Below are positions 35,691 to 47,298 of a stretch of 64,000 bases of DNA, piece by piece (position 1 is the stretch's first letter; each line of letters opens with the position of its first letter). Origin of the DNA: Edaphochlamys debaryana (Eukaryota; Chlorophyta; Chlorophyceae; Chlamydomonadales). The notes under the pieces are model-generated. The model worked only from the letters and a program-made list of their open reading frames with translations, had not been told where the DNA came from and made no database searches. The translations under genes were made by a program, and so were the position numbers. The stretch spans positions 1,364,001-1,428,000 of the forward strand of contig JAEHOE010000006.1 of NCBI GenBank assembly GCA_016858145.1. Reading direction: 5' to 3'.

Positions 35691-36664
35691 AGCTATCGCC
35701 TGTCTGGGGGAGGAGGGCCGGCATCAGCAGCCGAGGCTCCGCGGACACCCCCGCCGCTCGTGGTAGAGACCGGCCCGCCGGCCCCATCCTCGCCATCCCC
35801 TACGTTTGGGGAGCCTGCGCGGCGACTCACGTCAGTCTCATCAGCCAACACTGAGGCCCGGCCCACTGCCGTCCGGCCTTTCCTCCTCCTCAACAACAGC
35901 GGCCCGGGACCAGGGGCACTGCCCACGACTATGCCCTCCGCAAGCCGGCGCCGGGCGAGCCTGCCGACGTACATGAGCGGGCACCCCAGCGGTTACCTGG
36001 CCACGAGCGAATTCGCCATCCACTCGTCGTCCAACTTCGAAGTGCCCCCAGCAGCGCCGGAGCGGACAAGCGCGGGCGCTGGCTCGAGGGCGCCGCTGCT
36101 GGCGGCCCTGCAGCAGCGAAGCAACCTCAACAACTCCGCCCCGGGGTGCTGCGACTATAGACCGGGGCTTGCTGCAGCGGAGAAGGCGTGCGGGGGCTCT
36201 ACCAGCGGCCCGCGCCACGTGTCCGGGCCCGGCCTGGCCCCGCAACAGCGCTCCCCCGGCGCCACCATGCAGCCGGACCCTGGGGATCACACCGGGTTTG
36301 CGGTGCACCGCACGGCGTCCATGCCCGTGGGGTGAGGCGGGGGCGGCGGCCGAAGGCGGGGAAGATTGCGGGATGCAACAGCGCTGCTGGGGCGATGGAC
36401 CGTGTGCTGGGGGGTCTGCTGACGCGCTCGTGACAAGCCTACCCCCCTCCTGATTTTGTGACCCCGTGCAGGGCGGCATCATACAGCTCGATGCGGCTCA
36501 ACCTACGTGCGGCGGTGCCCGGAGTTAGCATCACGTCGAAAGCCGCCCTGGCGACGGACCTTGTGCGGGCGCTGTCGCACGCACGGAGAGGCAGCCAGGA
36601 CGGCGACCAGAACCGGCTGGCGGGCTCAAGGGGAGGTCCGGCCAACGTCATGGTCATCAGCTAG
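35691..36664 (+). CDS. Unrecognised Ser/Ala/Pro-rich protein, 3' exons only
   Basis: Two exons (35691-36331 and 36472-36664) are joined by a canonical GTGAGG...CAG intron in phase 2 and encode about 277 C-terminal residues ending NVMVIS. The protein is rich in Ser, Ala, Pro and Gly with no recognisable domain. A basic patch followed by serine (SRRRASLPTYMSG) fits both a basophilic kinase site and a 14-3-3 mode-1-like site. The last exon has a helix-prone segment (ITSKAALATDLVRALSHARR). Codon use and the open 641-base exon support coding. Upstream exons are missing from this model and the start is unknown, so the coordinates mark only the supported part. It may be a lineage-specific regulatory protein; no function is proposed. 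Confidence 0.55.
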
Positions 36665-39274
36665 GCCCGGGCGCTAGGGTTTCCGCAAGGTTGACTGCGC
36701 CTTCGCCTGGCGCTCGCCATGGCGGCCCGCGCACGTGCGTCGGAGGCGGGCAGTCTAGAGCCTTTACGCAGCATGCCCGCGCTGCGGTCGCCTGGATGAC
36801 GGTCAACGGATGTGGAGGGAGGACTGGGCAGAGCGATTGGGCCGGATGCAGATTGCGGGCCCGGATCTCGGGCGATTGGGCCAACACTGACTCCCCCGGG
36901 ACCTGGATGTGAGTCCACGGAATGGCGAGCGAACCAATAAGCAAGTAAGGGAGCGGAGGGATGGAGCAAGAGGCAGACCTGGACTGACTGTGACATTTGT
37001 GGTATGGCGCTTGGACATTGCTTCCTTCGGGATAGGACTTGACGTACGGGAGAGGCAGCATGCCCAGACACGGACGTTTGGGGATAGCACGTCCGTTGCT
37101 GCCGAGATATGTCTGGTATGCTGTTGCTGTCCTGAGTGGGGTTTTAGGATTTATATGTCGTGTAGGCGAGCTAAGTACAGCTTGCCGCGAGCATTGTGCC
37201 TTTCGGGCAACGCTAAGACGTGTTGCATGCCCTGCAACTGGTTTGCGACGGCCTCACAGCGGTACCCCGTTTATGGGGCTAATGCTTATGCTGTTGGGTT
37301 GTGGTTGCTTACCCCTTATCCCCGAGTCCCGCTGAGGACCTGCTTGTTTAATGAAGCCGGGGTTGGTCTGCGGCTATTATGCTGTGCCATTGTTACTCCG
37401 TTGTGTCCCGCCGAAGGGGTGGGCACAACACATGCCTCGCGGTTCACGCTTTTGCACACATGCGCTGGGCCGTCGTGCGCTCACGGGCGTGCTGCTATGA
37501 CGGTCCAGTCGGTCATTCATCCCCCACGTTAAGTGGGAGCAAACCTTTTTGCGGGGTGGGGGAGGGCGTGGGGGCGGGGGGTGCTTCCCCTGTCGCTGCG
37601 AAACTCATTGCTTTGACTGCGCGGTTGCAGAGCTGCTGGCCTCCCGAGGATAATGCCTAGAGGAGGACAGTCACCCTGGGGAGGCGGTAGGCTCTTGGTA
37701 CCGCAAGTCTTGCTCCTAGTACTGGCTCCCCGACTCTGCGTGTCTGGGTGGACAGCCACACTGATCAAACCTCCGTTGTCTTGCACATGTGCCCGGCTTT
37801 CAAGCGGGAGCAGGCGTGGCCCGGAGCTGGCTTCTGTAACATAACCAGGCCCACCCGGCGTCGCTGAGAACACGCAACTGATGCTCCCCCAAGTACCTGG
37901 AGCCCTGGTCAGCCCACCTGTGATCCTGGACGTCGGGCATAACCTGGCTGTTTGCCAGGAGTTGCCAGGAACTAGCAAGCAAAGCTGGAATGGGCCGGAG
38001 CTCCACGGTCACGCCACTGTCAGAAGCGTCGACAGCTCGACACCATGGGCCAGGCACGGCAGGCACATAGGAGCGGGGGCGTCCAGGTACCGTACAAAAA
38101 TTTAGTGGACCGCGTAGGCCGTTGAAACGACAATCAGGGTGGGATGGCCAGTTCAAGGAACGACATCTACTGCGGGAGGTCAATCCCCGGAACGGGCTAT
38201 TGCATCATCGCATTCTAACCGCCCCCTCCATACCCGACTTCATCCACAATGTGTTGTCTGGGCTCTGCGGCCGTGCCTGCAACGGTTGCAGTGCAACCCC
38301 AATCCTCCGAACATCGGGACATAGCCGTCCTCTAGGCGGCAGCTATGGGCTAGATCATGCAAGCGGCCGTTGAAAGGATAAAACTTAACCAGCGGATACT
38401 TGAGACCCGGAGCGCACAACTTGGGGCAGGGCACAACCTAGCCGTCTCCCAAATACTCTCTCAGCTTGCATGCACTCGGACTGTCTTCTTGCCCTCAACC
38501 GTACAGCCTCTTGACGTTTTGCACTACCCAGCTTCCCTGGTTTCTAGCACCACTATCCGGACAAGCTTGATGGGACCTTCGGCAGTGCTCCACCACGTTT
38601 CCGCGGTCTTCACCTGCACCGCTCGCACGACAAGCCTACTCGACTACCTGCACACTGTCCCACCTCCCTTCTTCCCAGATTCCCTGGGCGTGGCAGAGCG
38701 ATTCCAATCTAGACCGCTCACTGTGCCAGCACACAGACACAACGCCAGCCTTAGAACTAAGACTAGGAGACGATGTCCCTTTAACCGAGACTTCCAGCAG
38801 ACATCGGCGAGACTCCCATGCCTCGCCCCCTCGAGTTTCAAAGCAGCCAGTTGCCAACTCAGGACGAGGAGCTGAAATGAAGACCACGATCGGGCTGCAG
38901 CCAGCTGGGCTGCAGCACAGTCTGCTTCGAAACTACCCCATGCCCCAGACGGACGCTCAATGCCGCACAACGGCCCGCAATCCTGCCTTTGCCCGGCCTG
39001 GCTACGCAGCAAATAAAGGCCCAGTTGCAGTATAGGCTCGAAGACTTTCTCGCAGAGTGCGACGTCATCAAAGCAAGTGTACCCCGTCCATGCACATCAG
39101 GTAAAGTAAACCCAAGGGTTGCAGCGACCACATCTCTCAGCAATGGACCTCCGCAGCCCTTCACCGGTACCACCTACACACAGCGCACTACGGTGATCCC
39201 AATCCCAGCGGAGTCATGTAAAAGGACTCAACACGCATCGCTCACATACCCTTGCCAGTGTCGCTCACATACCC
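36665..39274. other. Convergent intergenic region
   Basis: The interval lies between the stop codons of the Ser-rich gene (plus) and the kinase gene (minus). It is less GC-rich than the coding parts. A plus-strand TGTAA lies at 37835. A 15-bp direct repeat (CGCTCACATACCCTT) occurs at 39239 and 39262, the second copy abutting the kinase stop codon. No coding exons or RNA genes were recognised. Confidence 0.45.
37835..37839 (+). terminator. Candidate TGTAA polyadenylation signal
   Basis: TGTAA about 1.17 kb downstream of the stop at 36664, in the right orientation. The distance is long, so confidence is low. Confidence 0.3.
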
Positions 39275-42200
39275 TTAGCTGATGACGCAGCCGCATCCGC
39301 AGGACGGCCCCTCTCCTTCCGACTCCCGCTGCATGGCCGAGCTGGCAAGCGCATGCGGCGCAAACTGACTGGTCGAGCCTCCGTCCACCTTGACCTGCGG
39401 TTGGAGTGAGGAAGGGCGCACGGGCAAGCCGTAAGCGTCCCTCAGTAGGCCTAGCCCTCCACGCGCCCCACAGTGCCTGTACTTACCGCCGTAGGGCTAC
39501 CAAACCACTACAAGAACTCACAGAGCGCCCCCCCGTCTCCCCTCTCCCCCCCGCCCGCCCCCACCACCCCCACTTTGGACTGCTGCGGCTGCGGCCCCAG
39601 GCGGTCGATCAGGTCGTCCAGGCGGGCCACGACCTCCTCCATGCCGGGCCGCTCGCAGGGGTCCTGGTGCCTGCAGGTCGTCGTGGGGTGGGGGGGCGCG
39701 ACGAGGGTTATGTCTGGGTGCCGTGCCGTGCCGTGCCGTGCCGTGCCGAGGACACCGTGCTGGTGGACCCGACCCGATAGTGTGGGTTCGCAAGGGCACG
39801 GGCGTCGGGCGAAGCACCGGTCAGGACAGGAGCTCCGCGGGTCTCACCAGCAGGCGCAGATGAGCTCCCAGGCCTCGTCGTTGGTGATCCGGAAGTGCCG
39901 CGGCGGCCGGTAGCCCTCGGACACCTGCGGGCCAGCGGCCGGGGGAGGGGGCAGTGTGGAGGCAGGCGGGCGGGCGGGCAAGCGAAGGCGAGATCGCGGG
40001 GAATAGCTGGCCTTGGTTTTGCGCCAACGCAGCCAGCATGGAGCATGCGGGAATAAGTGGAATACTCCCCTCTACCCTCTGCGTGCATGCTTACATTACG
40101 CATGGTATGCTGCATGAAGAGCAATGGTTCTCGAGGTTCCTACCTACCGTTTTGCGTTTCCCCCCCCCCCACACACACCCGCCCCGAACACACGTCTTCC
40201 CCCCACCTTCGTCGCGTAGTCCACGGGCATCTTGACGCCGATGGCGGCCCCCCGGCTCGTGTTGACGTACGCCACGAGAAGTAGCTCGCGTGCAAGCAGC
40301 TCGTAGGCCAGGCAGCCGAGGGAGAACGTGTCCACCTGTGCGGTGGGCATGGCATTGCGTTGCCGTCGATGTCCAAGTCACGACCGGGTTTGTAAAAGTT
40401 CTTTCCTTCAACATGTGCATACCTTTTCATTATAGGGCGCCTTTTGCATAACCTGTGTCGCAGGTAAAAACGCGGACAGGGCTTAGGTGGTCGGAGCGCA
40501 TTGGATGGATCGCCCCCACTGCACCCATGACGCCCGCCTCCCTCTATACCCGACCCGGTCCACGCCAGCTGTGCGCCCATACGTCACCTCGCCGGTTTTC
40601 GTGCCCACTCACCTCTGGCGCCATATAGCAACAGCTGCCAGCTTGGCCCGTAAAGTTGTACACCTGTGGCGGCGACGGGGGCACGGCGGCTGAGCCGGAA
40701 GTCGCATGATACTGCACGCTTTCGAGTTAATTCTCAGAGGGTGCTCTCGGAGCCTTCCCGGCCCCTCTTACCCAGTTGAAGTGCTCGTGGTGCGGCGGCA
40801 GCACGCCCTTGGGTGCGTTGATGAGCTCCGTGATGGACTTGAGCCGCCGCATGTGGGTCGACAGGGACTGCACCGTGGCGACCGACACCTGGGAAAGGAA
40901 GGGACGCGGGACAGTCACACGAGCCACATCCGCATCGGACTTCCATCTTGACTGCCAATACGGTACCCAAACGGGATGAACGACCATGGCGTTGCCCAGC
41001 GAGCCTTACTGTGTGCTCAGTGACCACATGACGTACCTCGATGGCCTCCGGGATGAGCCCCACGCCGGACAGGTCCACCTCGTCCGTCAGAGCCCCATCT
41101 CCCGTGGCCCCCCCACGGGAGGTGCGGTGGCGGCCCGATTTGGGCCAGCCAACGGCCGGGCGGCTGTGCGGCCTGCCCCCGTCCTCGTCCTCCTCCGAGC
41201 TGCAGTACCTCGCCTCCATGTCCCCGACAGCGCCCGACCTCGACTTGCTGACAGAGACGACCGTGCCAGTGGGGACCGCGATCGCACGTGAGGCATTAAC
41301 CGCCGGGAGCGGCGCCGACTCCTGCCGACGACCCGCCAAGCTCCCGACCGGCGTCGTCCTGTCGGGGTCCGCAGCGCCGCCGCCACCTGCCGTCGAGGCC
41401 GTTGCGGCGGAGCCCTGGGTCCGCATGGGCGCGGCAGTCACCCCCAGGCCCATGCGGGCTGCGAGCTGCATGCTGGACGTGCCGTGCCGGTGTCGGTGGC
41501 TGCCCACGTTGCTGCCGCTGAAGAGGCTCTTGACGCTGTTCTCAGGGAGCGCGCCGATGCTGAGGACGCTGGCCGTGCTGCCGGGCCGGGAGCTGCCGCC
41601 GCCGCCGCCACCGCCGCCGGCGCCAGCGCCGCCCCCGGGAGGCATGACGGAGGGCAGGCGGGCGCTGGAGGAGGGGCGCGAGTCGCGCACGCTCGCGCCG
41701 CGGTGCGGCTGCTGAGAGGCCGGCACGGGAATTGCGGCACTCGAGGGCGGCCGAGGAGCACCCGGCCATCCGGGGCTTGCGAGCGTGCGAGTCCCGGGCC
41801 TGCATCAGGAGCAGGGCATCCGGCAGGTGGAGCGTCAGGCCGTGAAGAGCAAGGGTTGCATGGACGCAAATGCACAGAGCTGAGAGAAAGCCAGCCGCAT
41901 ACAACCCTGCCGCATTGAGCCTCTCTAACCCGCGCGGGTTCCCAGCGGCGCTACCGTCCCCAGCGCACCTGCGGCCAGTTGGCGCGCTAGAGTGGATGGC
42001 CTGCTGCGCTGCCGCCGAGGGCTCCGCCACCCTCGAAAGGCGGTGGCTTGCCACACCCACCGGCCCCTCCTGCTGCCCGGTGCCCGTGGCGCTGCGGGGG
42101 GCCGGCATCAGCGCCGCTCCGACGGAGCTGCTGGAGGGCACACCCGCCATCGCCAAGGCCGCCCTGCCAACCGCCGCCGGGCCCGACACCGCATCCGGCG

Positions 42201-45200
42201 ACGTGAGGCTGGTCGCGGGAGAGGCCGAGGCACCAGCTAGCGCCGCCGGCGCCGTCGGCGCGCGGTCCGTGGATGTGTTGTGCGCAGCGTACGGCTCACC
42301 GCAGGCGCACTCTCCACTGCGCCCAGGCTCGGGCCCGGCCCCTGCACCGGAGGGCTGTGCCTGGCTGAAGGGGCTGACCACAGGGGCCGTCTGCAGGACC
42401 CGCGCCTGGCCCTGGCCAAGCGAGGAGCTGTCTGCCGTCACGAAGCCCCCGCCCCCACCGCGCGAGCGGCCCACGCCTGAGGTCCCCGTGCCAGCGCTCT
42501 CCGTGGCAGACGCGCCCTGCTCGGGCCCCGGAGCCAATGGTGCCGAGGTGGTTGAGAAGTTGGCCTCCCCCAGGGTGACGGTGTGGCTGGCTGTCGCCTC
42601 GGGGCTGAGAATGCAGGTGGCCGTGGGCGGGCGGGGCTCGCCTGTCCCAGGCACGGAGTTGGCCTTGGGGAGTGCGGGGCCCGCTGCTGCGTCCGCTTCC
42701 TCCGACAACGCTGGGGCCAGCATTGACCCCCCTGTGCCGGACCTGACGAGTGTGCTGGACTGTAGGCCTGCGCCCTCGAGCGATGCGGCGCTGGTTCCCG
42801 CTGGAGCACGGCCCACGTTGTAGGACGCGGCTGCAGCCGACGCCAGCGGCGTGGAAGGTATCGGCAGCGTCAGCAGAGGCAGCGAGACGGATTGCGACTG
42901 GATGAGGCCGCCAGCCGAGCCGCGGCCCGCGCCCAGACCGTTGCTGCAGCGGAGCCCCATCAAGGCTTCTGGCAGCGTGAAAGACGCTCCCGCCACCGAA
43001 GACCCCTCACAGACGCTGCCGGCCGTGGCGTAGGCGCTGTCGTTGCCTCCGTTGCCGCCCCCTTCGGGTGGAACCCGCAGAGGCACGACGTTGGGGGCTG
43101 GGTTCGTGCTTTTGCTTGGGGCGCGGCTTGAGGCGATTGGGCGGCCGTCCTCCCCTAGCGCTGCTTCTGCTGCCTCGTCAATGTCAGAGAGCACGCTGGC
43201 TCGGCTCAGCGGCCTGTACTCAAGTTCAGGCAGGGTCGCCGAGGGCGGGTCTAGCGCCGAGCCCAGGAGCAATCCCGAGTGGCGCGGGGAGGGCGGCGAA
43301 GCGGCGACGGTGGGGACCCCGCCCGGAGAGGCCACCTCGTGGCCAAGAACCTCGGCCCGGAAGCGGCTGGGGTTGATGTGCGCGTGCTGGGGCGTCACCG
43401 CGGCCCCCGACCCGGCCGCGCTGCCTCCGCTACCAGCAGGCGACGCCTCGGAGCCACCGGGCGTGGCCCCGGGCGTGAACGCGGCCACTGCCGCCGCAGC
43501 CGCCTGAGCAACCTTGCCCCCGAGGCTCGATGCCCGCTCCGCGTATCCCCGCTCAAGCGAAGTTGACCGACGAGGCATGCCGAAATGGACCATAGGGCCA
43601 CCGCCGGCTGGGTCCGACCCTGCGCCCGCTCCCAGGCCCAGCGCGCCTGGCGCCGTGGCGTCCGCGGCGAAACGCGACGCCATGCCCAGAGCACCCGACC
43701 CCACCACCCCCGGCCCCAGGCTGACGGTTCCGGAGCCGGTGCGCGGCCGGCTGTGCGACCTACGCATCGCGATCCGCGGCGGCCCCACCAGTGCCGCCGC
43801 CGCTGCCCCCACCGCCTGCCCGGACGTCAACATCGCCAGTGAGCCGGAGCCGGGACCCGTGGGCGTGCCGGCCCGGTTGCTGGCGGAGCGACAGAGCGAC
43901 ACGGGGGCCGACGGCGGCTCCAGCTGACCGCCCTCATCCAGGTAACCCTCGTCGTGGTATTCGGACGCAAACACGTCCAGGTCCAGACGCGAGTCGAGGA
44001 GCAGCTTACCCTCCTCCGCGTGCCCGCCGCCCGTGGACCCCAGCCCAGCGGGGGTGACGGTGTGCACGTGCGCCTGAGGCGCCTGGGACTGAGTCTGGCT
44101 GGCGGCTTTGGAACCACAGCGCTGCAGCGGGGCGGTCACGGGCGCCGGTGCGGAGCTCTCGCGCGCCGGGTGGGGTCCGGCGTAGCTGCTCCGCGGGAAG
44201 TTGACGACGGAGGAGGCGGGCGTGATGGCCACAAAGGGGCTCGAGCCGCCGTCCACGGAGGTCACCCCGCGCCGCCGCAGCATGACGGACCGCTGCTCCT
44301 CCAGCCGCTGGCGATCATCCGCAGGGTGCCGGCAGGAGGGCAGGCGCGGGCGGCACGTCAGCAGGGGCGCCAGTCTACAAACAGCCCCCACCAAGCAAGC
44401 CCGCACCAAAGGCCGCAGTCCGCACCCACCGCCCACCACCAACCATCAAACCACCTTGAAGCCGTGGTCCTGTTCCCCCTACAAGTGCCTCCACCACGCC
44501 CCCGCCTCACCACGTGCAGCCCCAGGTCAGCGAGGACCACGGACACCTTGCTGCCAGGCGCTCCCCAGGGCTCGCGGAGCAGCACATTCTCGGCCTGGGC
44601 GGGCGCAGGGCGGGCAGGAGCGGACAATGAGCTGCAGGCAGAGTGCTGAGGCGCGACCGGAGGAGCTCCCACTGCGTCCCTGTGCCCCTTGGCAGCCAGC
44701 CCCTGGCGCCCGGCTGGGCCCGTTAACCCTCCTGCCGCCCCCCAAAGTTGGTGCCCGCGACTCTGCAGCGGCTCCCATCATCCACGTCACGGGCCCCAGC
44801 TAACGCTGACACACCTTGACGTCGCGGTGTATTGCCGGGGGCGCCGCGGTGTGCAGGGCGTGCAGCGCCTGCGCCACGTCCCGCACCCAGCCCAGCGCGT
44901 CGCGGTCGTCGTAGGAGCGCTGCAGCGACATGGCCGCCGCCACCACCTCGCGCAGGGTCAGCGGCTCGCACAGCTCTAGGGGGCCGGGGCGGGGCGGGGC
45001 AGGAGGTAATGGACTGTGTGCGGTCGCCAGCCGCTCATGAGCGGTTCACGGCGAGGCGCGCTGGAAGCGGCGACGGGGTCAGGAAGGGGTGCCAGTGGGT
45101 GTCGCCCGCTTTCCCCAGCGACGCGGAGCGCTCACCGAGCACCATGGCCCACGATGGGGCTGTGAAGGGCAGGCCTCCGAACTTGGCGGGGAGCTTCAGC

Positions 45201-46023
45201 AGCCCGTGGCATCGCACCAGGTTTTTGTGTTGCAGGGTGCTGCAGAGAGATGCCTCCGCCAGAAAGAGTCGCTCGAATACTGCGGTAAACGGGTGGTGGT
45301 ATTGCGTGAGCGCTCGCACACCGTTAGTGCCCGAGCCTCCCCGACGGGAGAGCCCGCCGCGTGTTGTTAGCTGGAATCCGTTTGGAACTCCTACCTGCCA
45401 GGGTGGCGGATGGCACCGGGCGTGCGGGGGCTAGAATCTGCAAGGGCACGGACGTCTTTTATCATCGTGAGACACGGCTTGTCACGTGCCCGCTCAAAGC
45501 CGGCACGGGCACCGTACGGGACGCAAGGAGCTGCTGTGGCCCGGGAGCGAAAGCTTCGCCGAATACGCATCCCCTGAAACCCCTAGTGGCATGACCGCTG
45601 CCGTTCGGCACGAACCCAGCCCCGACCTAGGCCCACCCGCCGACACGCTTAACCAACGCCCTCCCCGCCAAACCCCTGTGAGTACCGAGCGACAACCTCT
45701 GCTCGTCAACCCCCCTGGAGCCGGAAGTTTCAGGTGGCCCCTCTGCGCGCTCTGCGCACCTTGAGGGCGATGCGACCGAGGCCCTCATAGCTGCCTTCAT
45801 AGACCTTAGGACAGAACGACAAGAGTGGCAACGAGTCTCATGGCACAGCTGCGCATAGCAGCACGGCATCGCTGTGGGCGGGATAGAACGGCCCCAGTTG
45901 GATATCCATGTCGCACTTGCGCCGCTTGCCCCTTACCTGGGCGAAAGCACCCTTGCCTAAGATTCTGTCCACCCGCAGCTTTTGCACCTCCAGCAGCTCT
46001 GCTGGCTGCGATGTGCTGGCCAT
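39275..46023 (-). CDS. TKL-type protein kinase with giant activation-segment insert and CaaX tail
   Basis: Fifteen exons join in phase to 1,408 residues: 46023-45937, 45804-45760, 45437-45395, 45279-45136, 44975-44815, 44594-44511, 44307-41969, 41739-41037, 40888-40772, 40663-40613, 40452-40423, 40335-40207, 39924-39848, 39670-39574, 39394-39275. Kinase motifs in order: glycine loop GKGAFAQVYEG (23-33), ATP lysine in ALK (Lys44), a helix-C glutamate candidate (Glu67), HRDVKAENVLL (Asp158, Asn163), DLG in place of DFG (183-185), then CYMAPE (1253-1258), VDTFSLGCLAYELL and the ICACWHQDPCERP end motif typical of TKL/Tyr-kinase-like enzymes. About 1,070 residues of Ala/Gly/Ser/Pro-rich sequence separate DLG from APE, where 20-35 is normal. 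The C-terminus is CGCGCVIS, a CaaX box (CVIS) with two nearby cysteines, predicting farnesylation plus palmitoylation and membrane attachment. A 43-nt microexon is needed to keep frame after Lys44. Substrates are unknown. Confidence 0.92.
39719..39748 (+). repeat. (GCCGT)n pentanucleotide repeat in kinase intron
   Basis: About five GTGCC units lie in the intron between kinase exons 12 and 13. It is non-coding in the model. Confidence 0.85.
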
Positions 46024-47298
46024 CCGCGACCAGTCGCCCTCAGGTGAGGGCTAAGTCCCCGGGCGAACTAGGAGTTACATATTCATGCGCGACTAGTTGC
46101 TCAGGAAGCTATGACCACCGCAGCCGGTTGGGTGGTCTCCAGAGGAGGTCTGCACCAGGGTCTGCGCTCGCAGGTAGGCGCAGGCAAGGGTTTGACAGGA
46201 GCTCTTACAGCGGAGAAAGGTGGTGAGGCAATTAGCGATACAGATTGGGTGTGGCCACTCTGTCGGGCGCCATCGCCTAGTCGCCTCAGCCCGCCCCCCA
46301 TGGCCGCCTTCGCCACCAGCGATCTGAGTTCGCCTTGCCACGCCTCACCCCCATCACCCCTCCCGGTCCCCTGACGCTCCCTTCCCTCCTACAGGATGCT
46401 TACAGCCCAACCCAAGCACGCGGCCGCCCAGCAGTCTCGTAAATACCCCCGCCCGGGAGTCTGGGACGGCCACGGCGCAGCTCTTGCAGCGCTCATGCAC
46501 GAGGAGGCTCTTCATCCAGGCAGGACTCAGAGCTTCTGCAACAGGTTGCAACTTGAAGGGTTGACCACCCGCTCAGTGGACAGGCGGGGCCCGCGGGAAC
46601 GGGAGCCCTGAACGTCAGGGCGGAGCGGTGGGGAAACAAGGGGGACATCGGGGGGGGGCACCGCGTGGGGCGTGGCACGGCAGCTGCGCAGCGAGTCGCA
46701 TCCGCTCACATCCTGACACCGGACAAAGCAATATCATGACCACAAAGTAAACATTGGAAAGCAATCACCTGCCTGCAAGTGCAGTGTCACCTTGATCATT
46801 TAGCGAAATCGGGCAGGAACTCGAGTGTAGCTCGCTTCGGTCTAGCAAGCGCTTGGAGCACGGAGCTTGAAGCTTGGAGAGATGGATAGAGGACCTGGGG
46901 CCTGAGGCAACAGGTGCGTGGCGTGAGCATGCAAGACCATGCTTGCGCAGACCCTCCGCACGCGAGCGCAGCTGCGCTGCAGCGTACAGCGAAAAGCTTG
47001 ACTTCATGGGCCTGGGTTGCTGGCTTCCACGCGTGCAAACTTGTCCCACACCCGCGTGCGCAGGCCCCCCCTCCGGCGGTGGCCACTCCCCCCCTCTGAC
47101 AGGCGGGCCCCTCCCGGCCGCAGCAGCATTGCAGTCTCCCAGGGGACAAACTGCCTGACAGCGGGTCCTGAAGCTGTCCTTGTAGCCCGCAGCCCTGGAC
47201 GCTGGCCCTGGGCGCTTAGTCCACGACCTTCAAGGCGACCGGGCTAAGCATTGTGGTGGCTCCCGGCGCCCCTGGGCTGAGGCACAGCATCCTCTGCC
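46024..47298. promoter_or_regulatory. Divergent kinase / M1 aminopeptidase upstream region
   Basis: 1.27 kb separates the start codons of the leftward kinase gene and the rightward aminopeptidase gene. Short open frames occur but none shows domain similarity or a phase-consistent exon chain. No TATA box was confidently identified. Confidence 0.4.

Noticed and set aside
41870..42823. 317-codon plus-strand frame opposite the kinase insert
   Set aside because: Its composition mirrors the minus-strand exon and it has no recognisable motif. The minus frame joins kinase motifs on both sides in phase.
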